Of a DNA stretch of 64,000 nucleotides, positions 17,322 through 30,799 are shown piece by piece. The notes beneath the pieces are model-generated. The model was not told where the DNA came from, made no database searches, and worked only from the letters and a program-made list of their open reading frames with translations. How positions within the stretch are numbered: the first letter of the stretch is position 1; every line of letters starts with the position of its first letter. Source of the stretch: Streptomyces antibioticus (GTDB taxonomy: Bacteria; Actinomycetota; Actinomycetes; Streptomycetales; Streptomycetaceae); the NCBI RefSeq assembly GCF_001514065.1, contig NZ_KQ948424.1, forward strand, positions 62,001-126,000, written 5' to 3'. Made by a program: the position numbers and the translations under genes.

Positions 17322-17363
17322 TGGTCCAGACCTATTGACCCGTGGTCCAGACCTTTCTATTCT
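17322..17363 (+). promoter_or_regulatory. Chitinase promoter with paired 12-bp operators
   Basis: TGGTCCAGACCT occurs twice, at 17322-17333 and 17343-17354, 21 bases apart (two helical turns). The -35 box TTGACC is at 17335-17340 and the -10 box TATTCT at 17358-17363, 17 bases apart. Paired 12-bp direct repeats of this sequence overlap promoters of Streptomyces chitinase genes and confer chitin induction and glucose repression. They also resemble the DasR site TGGTCTAGACCA. Confidence 0.9.
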
Positions 17364-17422
17364 CGCGGCACCGTGGGTACGAAGGCTCAGTCGTGCCCCC
17401 ATCCCCGAGAAGGAGGCGCGGT

Positions 17423-19249
<1,827 letters not shown>

Positions 19250-19266
19250 CAGTACCCAGAGCAGTA

Positions 19267-19713
19267 CTAGGCGACATTGACGCGCTGACCGGGCGGGGCT
19301 GCCTCAAGCCACGCGAGAAAACCGGTCAGCGCGTCTTCGCTCATGGCGAGCTCCAGACGCGTGCCCCGGTGGAGGCAGGTGAGGACGACGGCGTCCGACA
19401 GGAGCGCCAGCTCCTCCTCGCCCTCGGGCAGACGGCGGCCGGCGACCTCGATCGCGGCGCGCTCCAGGACGCGGCGCGGACGGTAGGCGTAGGAGAAGAC
19501 GCGGTACCACTCGATGCGGTCGCCGTTGTAGCGGGCGACGCCGTAGCTCCAGCCCTTGCCACTGGTGTCGGTTTTCTCCGGGACGTCCCAGCGCAGGGAA
19601 CAGTCGAAGGTGCCGCCCGAGCGCTGGATGAGTCTGCGGCGCAGACCGAAGACGAACAGTCCAAGCACCACCAGGGCGACCACGACTCCGCACACAGTCA
19701 GAGCGAGGACCAT
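19267..19713 (-). CDS. DUF2550 membrane-anchored protein
   Basis: A 148-residue protein with one N-terminal membrane segment (about residues 2-24) followed by Arg-rich RRRLIQR and a ~115-residue cytoplasmic domain with DCSLRWDV and WSYGVARYNGDRIEWYRVFS, typical of DUF2550. This family is found in actinobacteria directly downstream of atpC, as here. Start choice: ATG 19713 has GGAGG nine bases upstream; a GTG at 19719 adds two residues but places the site too close. Function is unknown. Confidence 0.85.
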   Translation of the reverse strand: MVLALTVCGVVVALVVLGLFVFGLRRRLIQRSGGTFDCSLRWDVPEKTDTSGKGWSYGVARYNGDRIEWYRVFSYAYRPRRVLERAAIEVAGRRLPEGEEELALLSDAVVLTCLHRGTRLELAMSEDALTGFLAWLEAAPPGQRVNVA

Positions 19714-19784
19714 CGACACCGACCTCCTCGTCTACTCGGTAACGGATTACTCAGTAACGGATTGGAAAAAACGTCCACATTCGC

Positions 19785-19832
19785 CTCAGCCGCGACCGGG
19801 GCCGGATTTCTCCGGTCCCAGCCGCGGCTGAG
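19785..19832 (-). terminator. Terminator of the ATP synthase operon
   Basis: Bases 19785-19794 and 19823-19832 are exact inverted copies, with an inner pair ACCGG/CCGGT (19795-19799 with 19812-19816). On the minus strand a run of six T follows about 15 bases further on. It lies 25 bases after atpC. Confidence 0.82.
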
Positions 19833-19856
19833 TGACGTCATACGGTCTCGCGCAGG

Positions 19857-20231
19857 CTAGCGCGTCGCCGCCGCGCGGATGCGTACGTCCGCGCGACGCT
19901 CGGCGGCGGCGTCACCCTCCGCCTTCGCGCGCTCCAGTTCGCGCTCGGCGCGCTGGACATCGATCTCGTCCGACAGCTCGGCGATCTCGGCCAGCAGCGA
20001 CAGCTTGTTGTCCGCGAACGAGATGAAACCGCCGTGCACCGCGGCGACGACCGTTCCACCATCACTCGTACGGATGGTCACCGGGCCCGACTCCAGCACA
20101 CCGAGCAGCGGCTGGTGACCGGGCATGACGCCGATGTCGCCGGACGTGGTGCGCGCGACGACCAGGGTGGCCTCGCCGGACCAGACCTCTCGGTCGGCCG
20201 CGACCAGCGCGACGTGCAGCTCAGCAGCCAA
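19857..20231 (-). CDS. atpC: ATP synthase F1 subunit epsilon
   Basis: A 124-residue subunit of the central stalk that couples rotation to catalysis and can inhibit ATP hydrolysis. It has the N-terminal beta domain (AAELHVALVAADREVW, then GDIGVMPGHQPLLG) and a short helical C-terminus rich in Arg, Ala and Glu. TTG 20231 is chosen because GGAG lies five bases upstream and the protein then aligns in length with other Streptomyces AtpC; a GTG at 20252 would add seven residues. It is the last gene of the operon, 110 bases after atpD. Confidence 0.94.
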   Translation of the reverse strand: MAAELHVALVAADREVWSGEATLVVARTTSGDIGVMPGHQPLLGVLESGPVTIRTSDGGTVVAAVHGGFISFADNKLSLLAEIAELSDEIDVQRAERELERAKAEGDAAAERRADVRIRAAATR

Positions 20232-20341
20232 GGTGGCTCCTCGGGTCACCACCCGGCGGGGTCACCGGGTGTTGGTTACAAGTCTAATGGGCGTGAAAGA
20301 GGGGGCGGGACGTACCCCGCCCCCTCTCAAGAGCGCGAGGC

Positions 20342-22695
<2,354 letters not shown>

Positions 22696-22716
22696 GAGTC
22701 AGGTCCCTTCCTTACG

Positions 22717-24306
22717 TCACTTGGCGGCGGCCGGGGCGTCCTCGCCGAGAAGCTTGCCGTCCGAGGTCTCGAACTGCTTCTTGAACTCGGCGATCGCGTC
22801 GGCAACAGCGGTGAGGGTGTCGTCCGACATCTTGCCGCCCTCCTTGATGGAGGTCATGAGGCCCTGCTCCTTGCGGTGCAGGTACTCAAGCAGCTCCTTC
22901 TCGAAGCGGCGGATGTCGGCGACCGGGACGTCGTCCATCTTGCCGGTGGTACCGGCCCAGACGGAGACGACCTGGTCCTCGGTCGGCATCGGCTGGTACT
23001 GCGGCTGCTTGAGCAGCTCGACCAGACGCTGGCCACGCTCCAGCTGGGACTTCGACGCGGCGTCCAGGTCGGAACCGAAGGCGGCGAACGCCTCCAGCTC
23101 GCGGTACTGGGCCAGGTCGAGGCGCAGTCGGCCGGAGACCTGCTTCATCGCCTTGTGCTGCGCGGAACCACCGACTCGGGAGACGGAGATACCGACGTTC
23201 AGCGCGGGGCGCTGACCGGCGTTGAAGAGGTCCGACTCCAGGAAGCACTGGCCGTCGGTGATGGAGATGACGTTGGTCGGGATGAACGCGGAGACGTCGT
23301 TGGCCTTCGTCTCGACGATCGGCAGACCCGTCATCGAACCGGCGCCCAGGTCGTCGGAGAGCTTCGCGCAGCGCTCCAGGAGACGGGAGTGCAGGTAGAA
23401 GACGTCACCCGGGTAGGCCTCACGGCCCGGCGGGCGGCGCAGCAGCAGGGACACGGCGCGGTAGGCGTCGGCCTGCTTCGACAGGTCGTCGAAGATGATG
23501 AGGACGTGCTTGCCCTCGTACATCCACTGCTGACCGATGGCCGAACCGGTGTACGGCGCCAGGTACTTGAAGCCGGCCGGGTCGGACGCGGGCGCGGCGA
23601 CGATGGTCGTGTACTCCAGCGCGCCGTTCTCCTCCAGCGCGCGGCGGACCGACGCGATGGTGGAGCCCTTCTGGCCGATGGCGACGTAGATGCAGCGGAC
23701 CTGCTTGTTCACGTCGCCCGAGCGCCAGTTGTCGCGCTGGTTGATGATCGTGTCGACGGCCAGGGCGGTCTTGCCGGTCTGGCGGTCACCGATGATCAGC
23801 TGACGCTGGCCACGGCCGATCGGGGTCATCGCGTCGACGGCCTTGTAGCCGGTCTCCATCGGCTCGTGCACCGACTTACGGGCCATGACGCCCGGAGCCT
23901 GCAGCTCAAGGGCGCGACGACCGCTGGTCTCGATCTCGCCGAGGCCGTCGATCGGGTTGCCGAGCGGGTCGACGACGCGGCCGAGGTAGCCCTCGCCGAC
24001 GGCCACGGAGAGGACCTCACCGGTGCGCGTGACCGGCTGACCCTCCTCGATGCCGCTGAACTCACCGAGGACGATGGCGCCGATCTCGCGCTCTTCCAGG
24101 TTGAGCGCGAGGCCGAGGGTGCCGTCCTCGAACTTCAGCAGTTCGTTGGCCATGGCCGAGGGCAGACCCTCGACCTTCGCGATGCCGTCGCCGGCAAGGG
24201 TGACCGTACCGACCTCCTCGCGCGAGGCCGCGTCCGGCTTGTACGACTGGACGAAGTTCTCCAGCGCGTCCCGGATCTCCTCCGGCCGGATCGTGAGCTC
24301 CGCCAT
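22717..24306 (-). CDS. atpA: ATP synthase F1 subunit alpha
   Basis: A 529-residue non-catalytic nucleotide-binding subunit. The P-loop GDRQTGKT lies near residue 170, and the conserved [15 protein letters not shown] and [10 protein letters not shown] segments are present. ATG 24306 is chosen because the protein begins [13 protein letters not shown] as in relatives; a frame extension upstream reads through an intergenic repeat. atpG begins 21 bases after the stop. Confidence 0.98.
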   Translation of the reverse strand: MAELTIRPEEIRDALENFVQSYKPDAASREEVGTVTLAGDGIAKVEGLPSAMANELLKFEDGTLGLALNLEEREIGAIVLGEFSGIEEGQPVTRTGEVLSVAVGEGYLGRVVDPLGNPIDGLGEIETSGRRALELQAPGVMARKSVHEPMETGYKAVDAMTPIGRGQRQLIIGDRQTGKTALAVDTIINQRDNWRSGDVNKQVRCIYVAIGQKGSTIASVRRALEENGALEYTTIVAAPASDPAGFKYLAPYTGSAIGQQWMYEGKHVLIIFDDLSKQADAYRAVSLLLRRPPGREAYPGDVFYLHSRLLERCAKLSDDLGAGSMTGLPIVETKANDVSAFIPTNVISITDGQCFLESDLFNAGQRPALNVGISVSRVGGSAQHKAMKQVSGRLRLDLAQYRELEAFAAFGSDLDAASKSQLERGQRLVELLKQPQYQPMPTEDQVVSVWAGTTGKMDDVPVADIRRFEKELLEYLHRKEQGLMTSIKEGGKMSDDTLTAVADAIAEFKKQFETSDGKLLGEDAPAAAK

Positions 24307-24347
24307 CTGGGTTCCCTGCTCTCCTTGTTGGGCCCGAAGTTTCACTT

Positions 24348-24370
24348 TGGGGGTCTGGGGGCGACCCCCA
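24348..24370. repeat. G-rich hairpin repeat between atpH and atpA
   Basis: TGGGGGTC (24348-24355) pairs exactly with GACCCCCA (24363-24370) around TGGGGGC. A related sequence with the core GGGGGCGACCCCC on the opposite strand lies in the start region of prmC (33008-33040). I recognise this as a recurrent Streptomyces intergenic hairpin. Inside the operon it could fold in the mRNA between atpH and atpA. Confidence 0.65.
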
Positions 24371-24432
24371 GGATTCTTCATGTACGGCCCAACCAGGGCC
24401 GTCGTAAGTACGTACTGCTATGAAGTTGCTGC

Positions 24433-25248
24433 TCAGCCCGCCAGGCGGCGGCCGGCGTCCTCGATGCGGTCCGCGATGGAGCCGTTGATGACCTCGTCGC
24501 CGACCTGCACCCGGATACCGCCGAGGACCTCGGGGTCCACGTCGATGTTCAGGTGGACCTGGTGGCCGTAGAGCTTCCCGAGCGCGGCGCCCAGGCGCTG
24601 CTTCTGGGTGTCGCTCAGCGGTACCGCCGAGGTGACGACGGCGACCAGCCGGTTGCGACGGTCCGCGGCGAGCTTGGACAGGGACTCCAGTCCCGCTTCC
24701 AGGCTACGTCCCCGCGGCGCGGTCACAAGACGCGTCACCAGACGCTCGGTGGTCGCGTGCGCACGGCCGCCGAGCAGGCTGCGCAGCAGCTCGCCCTTGG
24801 CCGCACCGCTCGCGGCACGGTCGGTGAGCGCGGCCCGCAGCTCGGTGTTCGAGGAGACGATCCGGCCGAACCGGAACAGCTCGTCCTCCACGTCGTCGAG
24901 CGCGCCGGCCCGCTGCGCGGCGGTGAGGTCGGCGAGGTTCGCCAGCTCCTCCAGGGCGTCCACCAGGTCGCGCGACTGCGACCAGCGGGAGCGCACCATG
25001 CCGGACACCAGGTCCGCGGTCTCGCCGCCGACCTGGCCGCCGAAGAGGCGCTGGGCCAGTTCGGCCTTGGCCTCGCCGGCCTGCGCCGGGTCGGTCAGGA
25101 CCCGACGCAGCGACACCTCGCGGTCGAGCAGCGCGGTGACGGCGGCCAGCTCGTCGGCGAGCGTGCCCGCGTTCACGGACGTGTTGTCCGTCAGCGCGTC
25201 AAGACGCTCACGTGCGGCTGCCAGGGCCTCGCGGCTCGCTCCGTTCAT
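24433..25248 (-). CDS. atpH: ATP synthase F1 subunit delta
   Basis: A 271-residue peripheral-stalk subunit, the usual long actinobacterial form. The N-terminal helical domain (residues 1-180) is followed by the conserved C-terminal region LGKLYGHQVHLNIDVDPEVLGGIRVQVGDEVINGS-like strand-helix, here with DPEVLGGIRVQVGD near 240-253, and ends with IEDAGRRLAG. Its start overlaps the atpF stop by ATGA. Confidence 0.95.
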   Translation of the reverse strand: MNGASREALAAARERLDALTDNTSVNAGTLADELAAVTALLDREVSLRRVLTDPAQAGEAKAELAQRLFGGQVGGETADLVSGMVRSRWSQSRDLVDALEELANLADLTAAQRAGALDDVEDELFRFGRIVSSNTELRAALTDRAASGAAKGELLRSLLGGRAHATTERLVTRLVTAPRGRSLEAGLESLSKLAADRRNRLVAVVTSAVPLSDTQKQRLGAALGKLYGHQVHLNIDVDPEVLGGIRVQVGDEVINGSIADRIEDAGRRLAG

Positions 25249-25796
25249 CGCGCGGCCTCGGCCTTCTCCTCGAGCTCGTCGAGGAAGCGGTCGATCACGC
25301 GGCTCTGCCGGGCGTGGTCCTCGAGGGACTCACCGACGAGCTTGCCGGCCAGGTCGGTGGCGAGCTTGCCGACGTCCTGGCGGAGCGCCTGCGAGGCGGC
25401 CTTGCGGTCGGCCTCGATCTGCGCGTGCCCGGCGGCGATGATCTCCTCACGCTGCCGCTGGCCTTCCGCGCGCATCTCGGCGATGAGCGTGGCGCCCTGC
25501 TCCTGCGCCTCCTGGCGCAGGCGCGCGGCCTCGTGGCGGGCCTCGGCGAGCTGTGCCTTGTACTGCTCAAGGACGCTCTGGGCCTCGGTCTGTGCGGCCT
25601 CGGCCTTCTCGATACCGCCCTCGATGGCCTCGCGCCGCTCTTCCAGAACCTTGTTGATGGTCGGGAGGAGCTTCTTGGCGAGGAAGCCGAAGACGATGAC
25701 GAAGGCGATCAGGCCGATGACGAGCTCCGGCCACGGCGGAATGAGGGGGTTCTCCTTCTCCGCCTCGGCCGCCAGCTGAACCAGTGCGTGGTTCAC
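25245..25796 (-). CDS. atpF: ATP synthase Fo subunit b
   Basis: A 183-residue peripheral-stalk subunit. One membrane segment spans about residues 24-44 (WPELVIGLIAFVIVFGFLAKK), followed by a long charged helix that dimerises and reaches to subunit delta. The GTG start at 25796 has AAAGG about eight bases upstream. The final codons overlap atpH. Confidence 0.95.
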   Translation of the reverse strand: MNHALVQLAAEAEKENPLIPPWPELVIGLIAFVIVFGFLAKKLLPTINKVLEERREAIEGGIEKAEAAQTEAQSVLEQYKAQLAEARHEAARLRQEAQEQGATLIAEMRAEGQRQREEIIAAGHAQIEADRKAASQALRQDVGKLATDLAGKLVGESLEDHARQSRVIDRFLDELEEKAEAAR

Positions 25797-25839
25797 ATCA
25801 GTGCCTTTCGTCTAATTACGGCTGGTCGTTTGGTTCGTC

Positions 25840-26082
<243 letters not shown>

Positions 26083-26142
26083 TTACGTGACCGGTGGGGG
26101 TTGGCCACCGGATGTCTCTGGGGGTGTGACCGAGGGCTCGGC

Positions 26143-26967
26143 TCAGTGGTGCTCGGCGAGCGCGCCCTGGATGAAGGTGCAGGTCAGGAGGACGAAGACG
26201 TACGCCTGAACGGCCTGGATGAAGAGCTCGAAGGCGGTCATGATGATGACCATCACGAACGACACTGCGGAGTAGGCGATGCCGATGCCGTTGAGCATGT
26301 ACCAGCTGGCGATCGTGAAGAGCAGCAGCAGGGTGTGGCCGGCGAACATGTTCGCGAAGAGTCGCACCGCGTGCGTGAACGGGCGGACGATCAGGTTCGA
26401 GAAGAACTCGATGGTCATGGCCAGCGGGAGCACCGGGCCCAGCGACTTGTCGTAGCCGGTGAAGTTCTTGAAGGCGCCCACGAAGCCGTGCCGCTTGAAG
26501 GTGAGCGAGACCCAGGTGATGTAGACGATCGCGGCCAGCACGGCGGGGTACGCGATGATCGACGTCACCGGGAAGGAGGCGACCGGGATGATGGACCAGA
26601 GGTTCATGATCCAGATGAAGAAGAACAGCGAGACGGCGAGCGGGACGTACTTCTCGCCCTCCTTCTTGCCGATCGTCTCGTAGACGATGCCGCGGCGTAC
26701 GAAGTCGTAGCCGGCCTCGGCGACCATCTGGAGCTTGCCCGGGACCAGCTTCGGCTTGGCGAACGCGGACCAGAAGAAGCCGACGATGATGATGGAGCCC
26801 AGCAGGGCCAGCAGCATCGGCTTGTTGAAGTACGCGCCGTTGCCGTCAGCGTCGCCCCAGAGCGGCTCGAACATGAACGAGTGCAGGCCCGGAGCCGGGA
26901 AGCCACACCCGTCGAACAGGTGACAGCTCGTATCGAAAGCGAGCGTCTGCGTCGGGTCAGCACTCAC
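26143..26967 (-). CDS. atpB: ATP synthase Fo subunit a
   Basis: A 274-residue membrane subunit providing the proton half-channels. Five or six membrane helices are visible; the essential Arg is in the FSNLIVRPFTHAVRLFANMFAGH segment, followed by AFELFIQAVQAYVFVLL. The GTG at 26967 is preferred because AAGGAG lies six bases upstream; an ATG at 26982 would overlap that site and add five residues. A gap of 231 bases separates it from atpI. Confidence 0.95.
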   Translation of the reverse strand: MSADPTQTLAFDTSCHLFDGCGFPAPGLHSFMFEPLWGDADGNGAYFNKPMLLALLGSIIIVGFFWSAFAKPKLVPGKLQMVAEAGYDFVRRGIVYETIGKKEGEKYVPLAVSLFFFIWIMNLWSIIPVASFPVTSIIAYPAVLAAIVYITWVSLTFKRHGFVGAFKNFTGYDKSLGPVLPLAMTIEFFSNLIVRPFTHAVRLFANMFAGHTLLLLFTIASWYMLNGIGIAYSAVSFVMVIIMTAFELFIQAVQAYVFVLLTCTFIQGALAEHH

Positions 26968-27198
26968 CGCGGGCTCCTTCATCGTGGCGCATAGGTACGG
27001 CAACCTCGTTGTGTCGGCGCGGCGCAGGGCCGCGGTTCGGCACGGGACTGGTGTTACGGATGTGAGGGCGGCTGGGGGGCATCTCGCCTCGCGAGTGAGA
27101 TCGAGCAGGCGTCAGCTCAGATGCCCGCGCCCGCGATGCCGCAGTTGGCACCGGACGATAGCAGGACTTCTCGTGCGCCTTTATCCCGCCCCTACCCC

Positions 27199-27630
27199 TC
27201 ACGACGAGTGCCCCGATTTTTCGGGCTTGTTACCCGAATCGGGTTCGACATAAAGGATCTTGGACTTCATGTGGGCACGTGTCTGTGCGGCGATCCACGC
27301 GAGGGTGCCGGCGACGAGAGTCAGTGCGAAAGCCTTGGGGTTGAACAACGTCGTGTTCTTGAAAGCGGCGAGGAACACGAACAGCAGCAGGATCTGAGCC
27401 GCGTAGAGCATCAGGCCCATCGCCTGGAACAGGTGCGGAAGCGATTTGGCAGTGCGCTGCAGTACGTAGAGACCGATTCCCATGAAGAGGATCACGATCA
27501 GCGTCGCAACACCCGCCCCGATCGCCCCTTTACCGCCGGCGACCACACCGCTGACGACGGCGGCAATCGCGCCGACGGCAGCTGTGGGCACAGCAGCCTG
27601 GGCCAGGATCCGGACGTCGTTGGACGGCAT
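27199..27630 (-). CDS. atpI: ATP synthase protein I
   Basis: A 143-residue membrane protein with four hydrophobic segments, at the head of the atp operon. AtpI proteins assist assembly of the c-ring in some bacteria and are often dispensable. ATG 27630 is chosen because GGAG lies eight bases upstream and the protein then begins MPSNDVRILAQAAVP, similar to relatives. The C-terminal tail is polar (EPDSGNKPEKSGHSS). Confidence 0.9.
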   Translation of the reverse strand: MPSNDVRILAQAAVPTAAVGAIAAVVSGVVAGGKGAIGAGVATLIVILFMGIGLYVLQRTAKSLPHLFQAMGLMLYAAQILLLFVFLAAFKNTTLFNPKAFALTLVAGTLAWIAAQTRAHMKSKILYVEPDSGNKPEKSGHSS

Positions 27631-27941
27631 GGCGGCAACTCCGCTTTCAACGGGGGGAAGGGGTGTCGTCATGGACGAGCGTAGTCCCGGGCCGAGAGGG
27701 GACCTCACACCAATGGACCGTCGCACTACGGTCCTTCGGCTCTATCCCGGGTTCTCGTGAACCGTATCACAAACTATTTGATGAGGTCTTTACCTGGTTG
27801 CTGTGCTCGCTGTCACACATGAGAGTGATCGTGCGCGTCTGTGCAAGAACACGGCCAACATGTCTGGTATTGGGGCGCTTTGCACCCCCAACTCACTCCC
27901 ACGACTTGGCAATGCTCTAGTCAGATTCTTACCTTGCCGCG
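27631..27941 (-). promoter_or_regulatory. Intergenic region with the presumed atp operon promoter
   Basis: These 311 bases separate the WecA-like gene stop from atpI. The sequence is less GC-rich than its surroundings on the atpI side (around 27765-27800), as expected for a promoter, but I cannot assign -35 and -10 boxes with confidence. No gene-like reading frame is evident. Confidence 0.5.
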
Positions 27942-29270
27942 TCAGCGCGACGACCCGGCTTTCCGCCGGTCCAGGAAGCGCGAACGGGCGCCCACAGCAG
28001 TCGCCCCGTTGACGCCGGAGACCCCGACGGCGACCGGAGTGCGCTCCTCCTCGTCGACCGCGGCAACGGCCGGCTCCATGGCGGGCGCGGATTCCGCAAC
28101 GGCCTTGCGGCGACGGCGATAACGCGGCGGCACGAAGGCCTGCGCCCACATCGGCGCCCGCGGCGTGAAGCGCGGCAGCAGCAGGAGCAGCAGGCCGATG
28201 GCGCAGAGGAACACGATGCCCAGCACGATCCACATCGAGGCCGAGTTGACCGAGTAGGCGAGCGCACCGAAGGCGATCAGCGCCGACCAGAAGTACATGA
28301 TCAGGACGGCCCTGCTGTGCGAGTGCCCGATCTCCAGCAGCCGGTGGTGCAGATGCCCGCGGTCCGCGGCGAACGGCGACTGGCCGCGCCAGGTGCGGCG
28401 CACGATGGCCAGCACCAGGTCGGCGGCCGGGATCGCGATGATCGTCAGCGGCAGCAGCAGGGGGATGTAGACCGGCACCATCTGGTGCACCGCCTGGCGC
28501 TGCGACCCGCCGAACAGGCTGTCCGGGTCGACCTGCCCCGTGATGGAGATCGCACCCGCGGCCAGCACGAGCCCGATCAGCATCGAGCCCGAGTCGCCCA
28601 TGAAGATCCGCGCCGGGTGCATGTTGTGCGGCAGGAAGCCCAGGCACATGCCCATCAGGATGGCCGCGAACAGCGTCGCGGGGGCGGCGGCCTCGATGCC
28701 GTACGAGTACCAGATGCGGTACGCGTACATGAAGAACGCGGCGGCGGCGATGCACACCATGCCGGAGGCGAGGCCGTCGAGGCCGTCCACGAAGTTGACC
28801 GCGTTGATGGTGATGACGACCAGCGCCACCGTCAGCAGGGTGCCCTGCCACTGGGTCAGCGCGACGGTGCCCACGCTCGGGATCGGCAGCCACAGGATCG
28901 TCAGACCCTGCATGACCATCACGCCGGCGGCGATCATCTGCCCGCCCAGCTTGATCAGGGCGTCGATCTCGAACTTGTCGTCCAGGACGCCGATCAGCCA
29001 GATCAGGGCGGCGCCGGAGAGCAGCGCGCGCGGCTCGTTGGACTGGGAGAACACCCCGTTGAGGTTGGTGAGGTGATCGGCGACCAGGAGCCCGGCGCAC
29101 AGGCCGAAGAACATGGCGATACCGCCGAGCCGCGGAGTCGGTTCCCGGTGCACGTCTCGGGCCCTGATCTCCGGCATCGCTCCGGCCACGATCGCGAACT
29201 TCCGTACCGGCCCTGTCAGCAGATACGTCACCGCGGCCGTGATGCAGAGCGTCAGCAGGTATTCACGCAC
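27942..29270 (-). CDS. MraY/WecA-family undecaprenyl-phosphate sugar-phosphate transferase
   Basis: A 442-residue polytopic membrane enzyme that transfers a sugar phosphate (usually N-acetylglucosamine 1-phosphate) from UDP-sugar to undecaprenyl phosphate, beginning cell-wall glycopolymer synthesis. The catalytic motifs are IGVLDDKFEID, NAVNFVDGLDGLASG, FMGDSGSM and HLHHRLLEIGHS. About 11 membrane helices are present, with an ~85-residue basic, Ala-rich cytoplasmic tail. GTG 29270 is preferred because GGGGAA lies six bases upstream. In Streptomyces this gene stands just upstream of atpI. Confidence 0.92.
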   Translation of the reverse strand: MREYLLTLCITAAVTYLLTGPVRKFAIVAGAMPEIRARDVHREPTPRLGGIAMFFGLCAGLLVADHLTNLNGVFSQSNEPRALLSGAALIWLIGVLDDKFEIDALIKLGGQMIAAGVMVMQGLTILWLPIPSVGTVALTQWQGTLLTVALVVITINAVNFVDGLDGLASGMVCIAAAAFFMYAYRIWYSYGIEAAAPATLFAAILMGMCLGFLPHNMHPARIFMGDSGSMLIGLVLAAGAISITGQVDPDSLFGGSQRQAVHQMVPVYIPLLLPLTIIAIPAADLVLAIVRRTWRGQSPFAADRGHLHHRLLEIGHSHSRAVLIMYFWSALIAFGALAYSVNSASMWIVLGIVFLCAIGLLLLLLPRFTPRAPMWAQAFVPPRYRRRRKAVAESAPAMEPAVAAVDEEERTPVAVGVSGVNGATAVGARSRFLDRRKAGSSR

Positions 29271-29432
29271 GGGCTTCCCCACAGGTCTCGCTGGCCATCT
29301 CAGCCCCACACCCTAGCGATCGACGCATATGGTTGGGGACTTCCGGGTAGCGACGATGGTTGCACGTGTGGCTGTGCACTCGTGCCGAAACCAGGTGTAC
29401 GACGGGTTCGACGAGGGGTCGCCTACCCCGGA

Positions 29433-30674
29433 TCAGCCGGGATACGGCGGAAATCTGCCCGCGAGCTCCCGCACTTCTTCACGGGCCTTCTGGCTGTCGG
29501 TCTCCCCGCGCAGCACACCCGCGAGCAGGGCGGCGACGCCGGCCATCTCCTCCTCGCCCATCCCCTGCGTGGTCACGGCGGCGGTCCCCAGCCGCAGCCC
29601 GCGGGCGTCCCCGTGCGGCAGCGCGCAGCAGTCGAGGACCATGCCGGCCGCCGCGAGCCGCCCCCGCGCGGTCCGCCCGTCGACGCCGAGCGGCGTGGTG
29701 TCGACGGTGAGCAGGTGGGTGTCCGTGCCGCCGGTGGTGACGACGAGCCCCTCGGCGGCGAGGCCGGCCGCGAGCACCCTCGCATTGGCGACCACCTGAT
29801 GGGCGTACGCCGTGAACGCCGGTGTTGCCGCCTCGCCGAACGCGACGGCCTTGGCGGCGATGGTGTGCATCTGCGCGCCGCCCTGAGTGAACGGGAAGAC
29901 GGCCCGGTCGACCCGCTCGGCGAGCTCCTCGCCGCACAGGATCATCCCGCCGCGGGGCCCGCGCAGCACCTTGTGCGTCGTCGCGCACACGACGTCGGCG
30001 TACGGCACCGGACTGGGCGCCGCTCCCCCGGCGACGAGTCCGATGGGATGGGCGGCATCCGCGATCAGATAGGCACCCACCTCGTCGGCGACCTCGCGGA
30101 AGAAGGCGTGGTCGATGTGGCGGGGGTAGGCGATGGAGCCGCACACGATGGCCTTGGGGCGGTGGTTGCGGGCCAGCGTCCGCATCTGTTCGTAGTCGAT
30201 GAGCCCGGTCTCGGCGTCGACGCCGTACCCGACGAAGTCGAACCAGCGCCCGGAGAAGTTCGCGGGCGACCCGTGGGTGAGATGCCCGCCGTGCGGCAGC
30301 CCGAGGGCCAGCACGGTGTCGCCGGGCCGCAGCAGCGCGGCGTAGGCGGCCAGCACCGCCGACGAGCCGGAATGGGACTGCACATTGGCGTGCTCGGCCC
30401 CGAACAGCGCCTTCGCGCGGTCCACGGCGATGCGCTCGGCGACGTCCACGATCTCGCAGCCGCCGTGGTGCCGGGCGCCGGGATACCCCTCGGCGTACTT
30501 GTTGGCGAGCGGCGACCCCAGGGCGGCCAGCACGGCCGGCGAGGAGAAGTTCTCGGCGGCGCTGAGCTGCAACGACGTCGACTGCCGCGCGAGCTCCCCG
30601 AGCAGGATCTCGGCCAGCTCGGGATCCTGCCGCCGCAGGACGTCGGCGGTCTCGGGCGCGTGGGTGACCGACAT
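29433..30674 (-). CDS. glyA: Serine hydroxymethyltransferase paralogue (GlyA type, divergent)
   Basis: A 413-residue PLP enzyme of the SHMT family, which interconverts serine and glycine with tetrahydrofolate. The PLP lysine is Lys235 in TTHKVLRGPRGG, and NKYAEGYPG, HGGHLTHG and the carboxylate-binding Arg in GLRLGT are present. Several residues differ from standard SHMT: SEN is AEN (40-42), the RYYGG tyrosine pair is RHHGG (68-72), and the VP-N loop is changed to DCCALPHGD. It may be a second SHMT with altered activity. CGGAG precedes the ATG. No glycine-cleavage genes are near. Confidence 0.88.
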   Translation of the reverse strand: MSVTHAPETADVLRRQDPELAEILLGELARQSTSLQLSAAENFSSPAVLAALGSPLANKYAEGYPGARHHGGCEIVDVAERIAVDRAKALFGAEHANVQSHSGSSAVLAAYAALLRPGDTVLALGLPHGGHLTHGSPANFSGRWFDFVGYGVDAETGLIDYEQMRTLARNHRPKAIVCGSIAYPRHIDHAFFREVADEVGAYLIADAAHPIGLVAGGAAPSPVPYADVVCATTHKVLRGPRGGMILCGEELAERVDRAVFPFTQGGAQMHTIAAKAVAFGEAATPAFTAYAHQVVANARVLAAGLAAEGLVVTTGGTDTHLLTVDTTPLGVDGRTARGRLAAAGMVLDCCALPHGDARGLRLGTAAVTTQGMGEEEMAGVAALLAGVLRGETDSQKAREEVRELAGRFPPYPG

Positions 30675-30799
30675 GGTGGACTCCGGGGCGACGTGTTTTT
30701 CGGCGGCTCACCTCCGGGGCGCCCAGGTCGCCCCTTCGGCTCGCTCGCCGTGCTGACGTACGACCAATGTAGGCCCGCGACCCCCGGGGTGCTCGGCCG

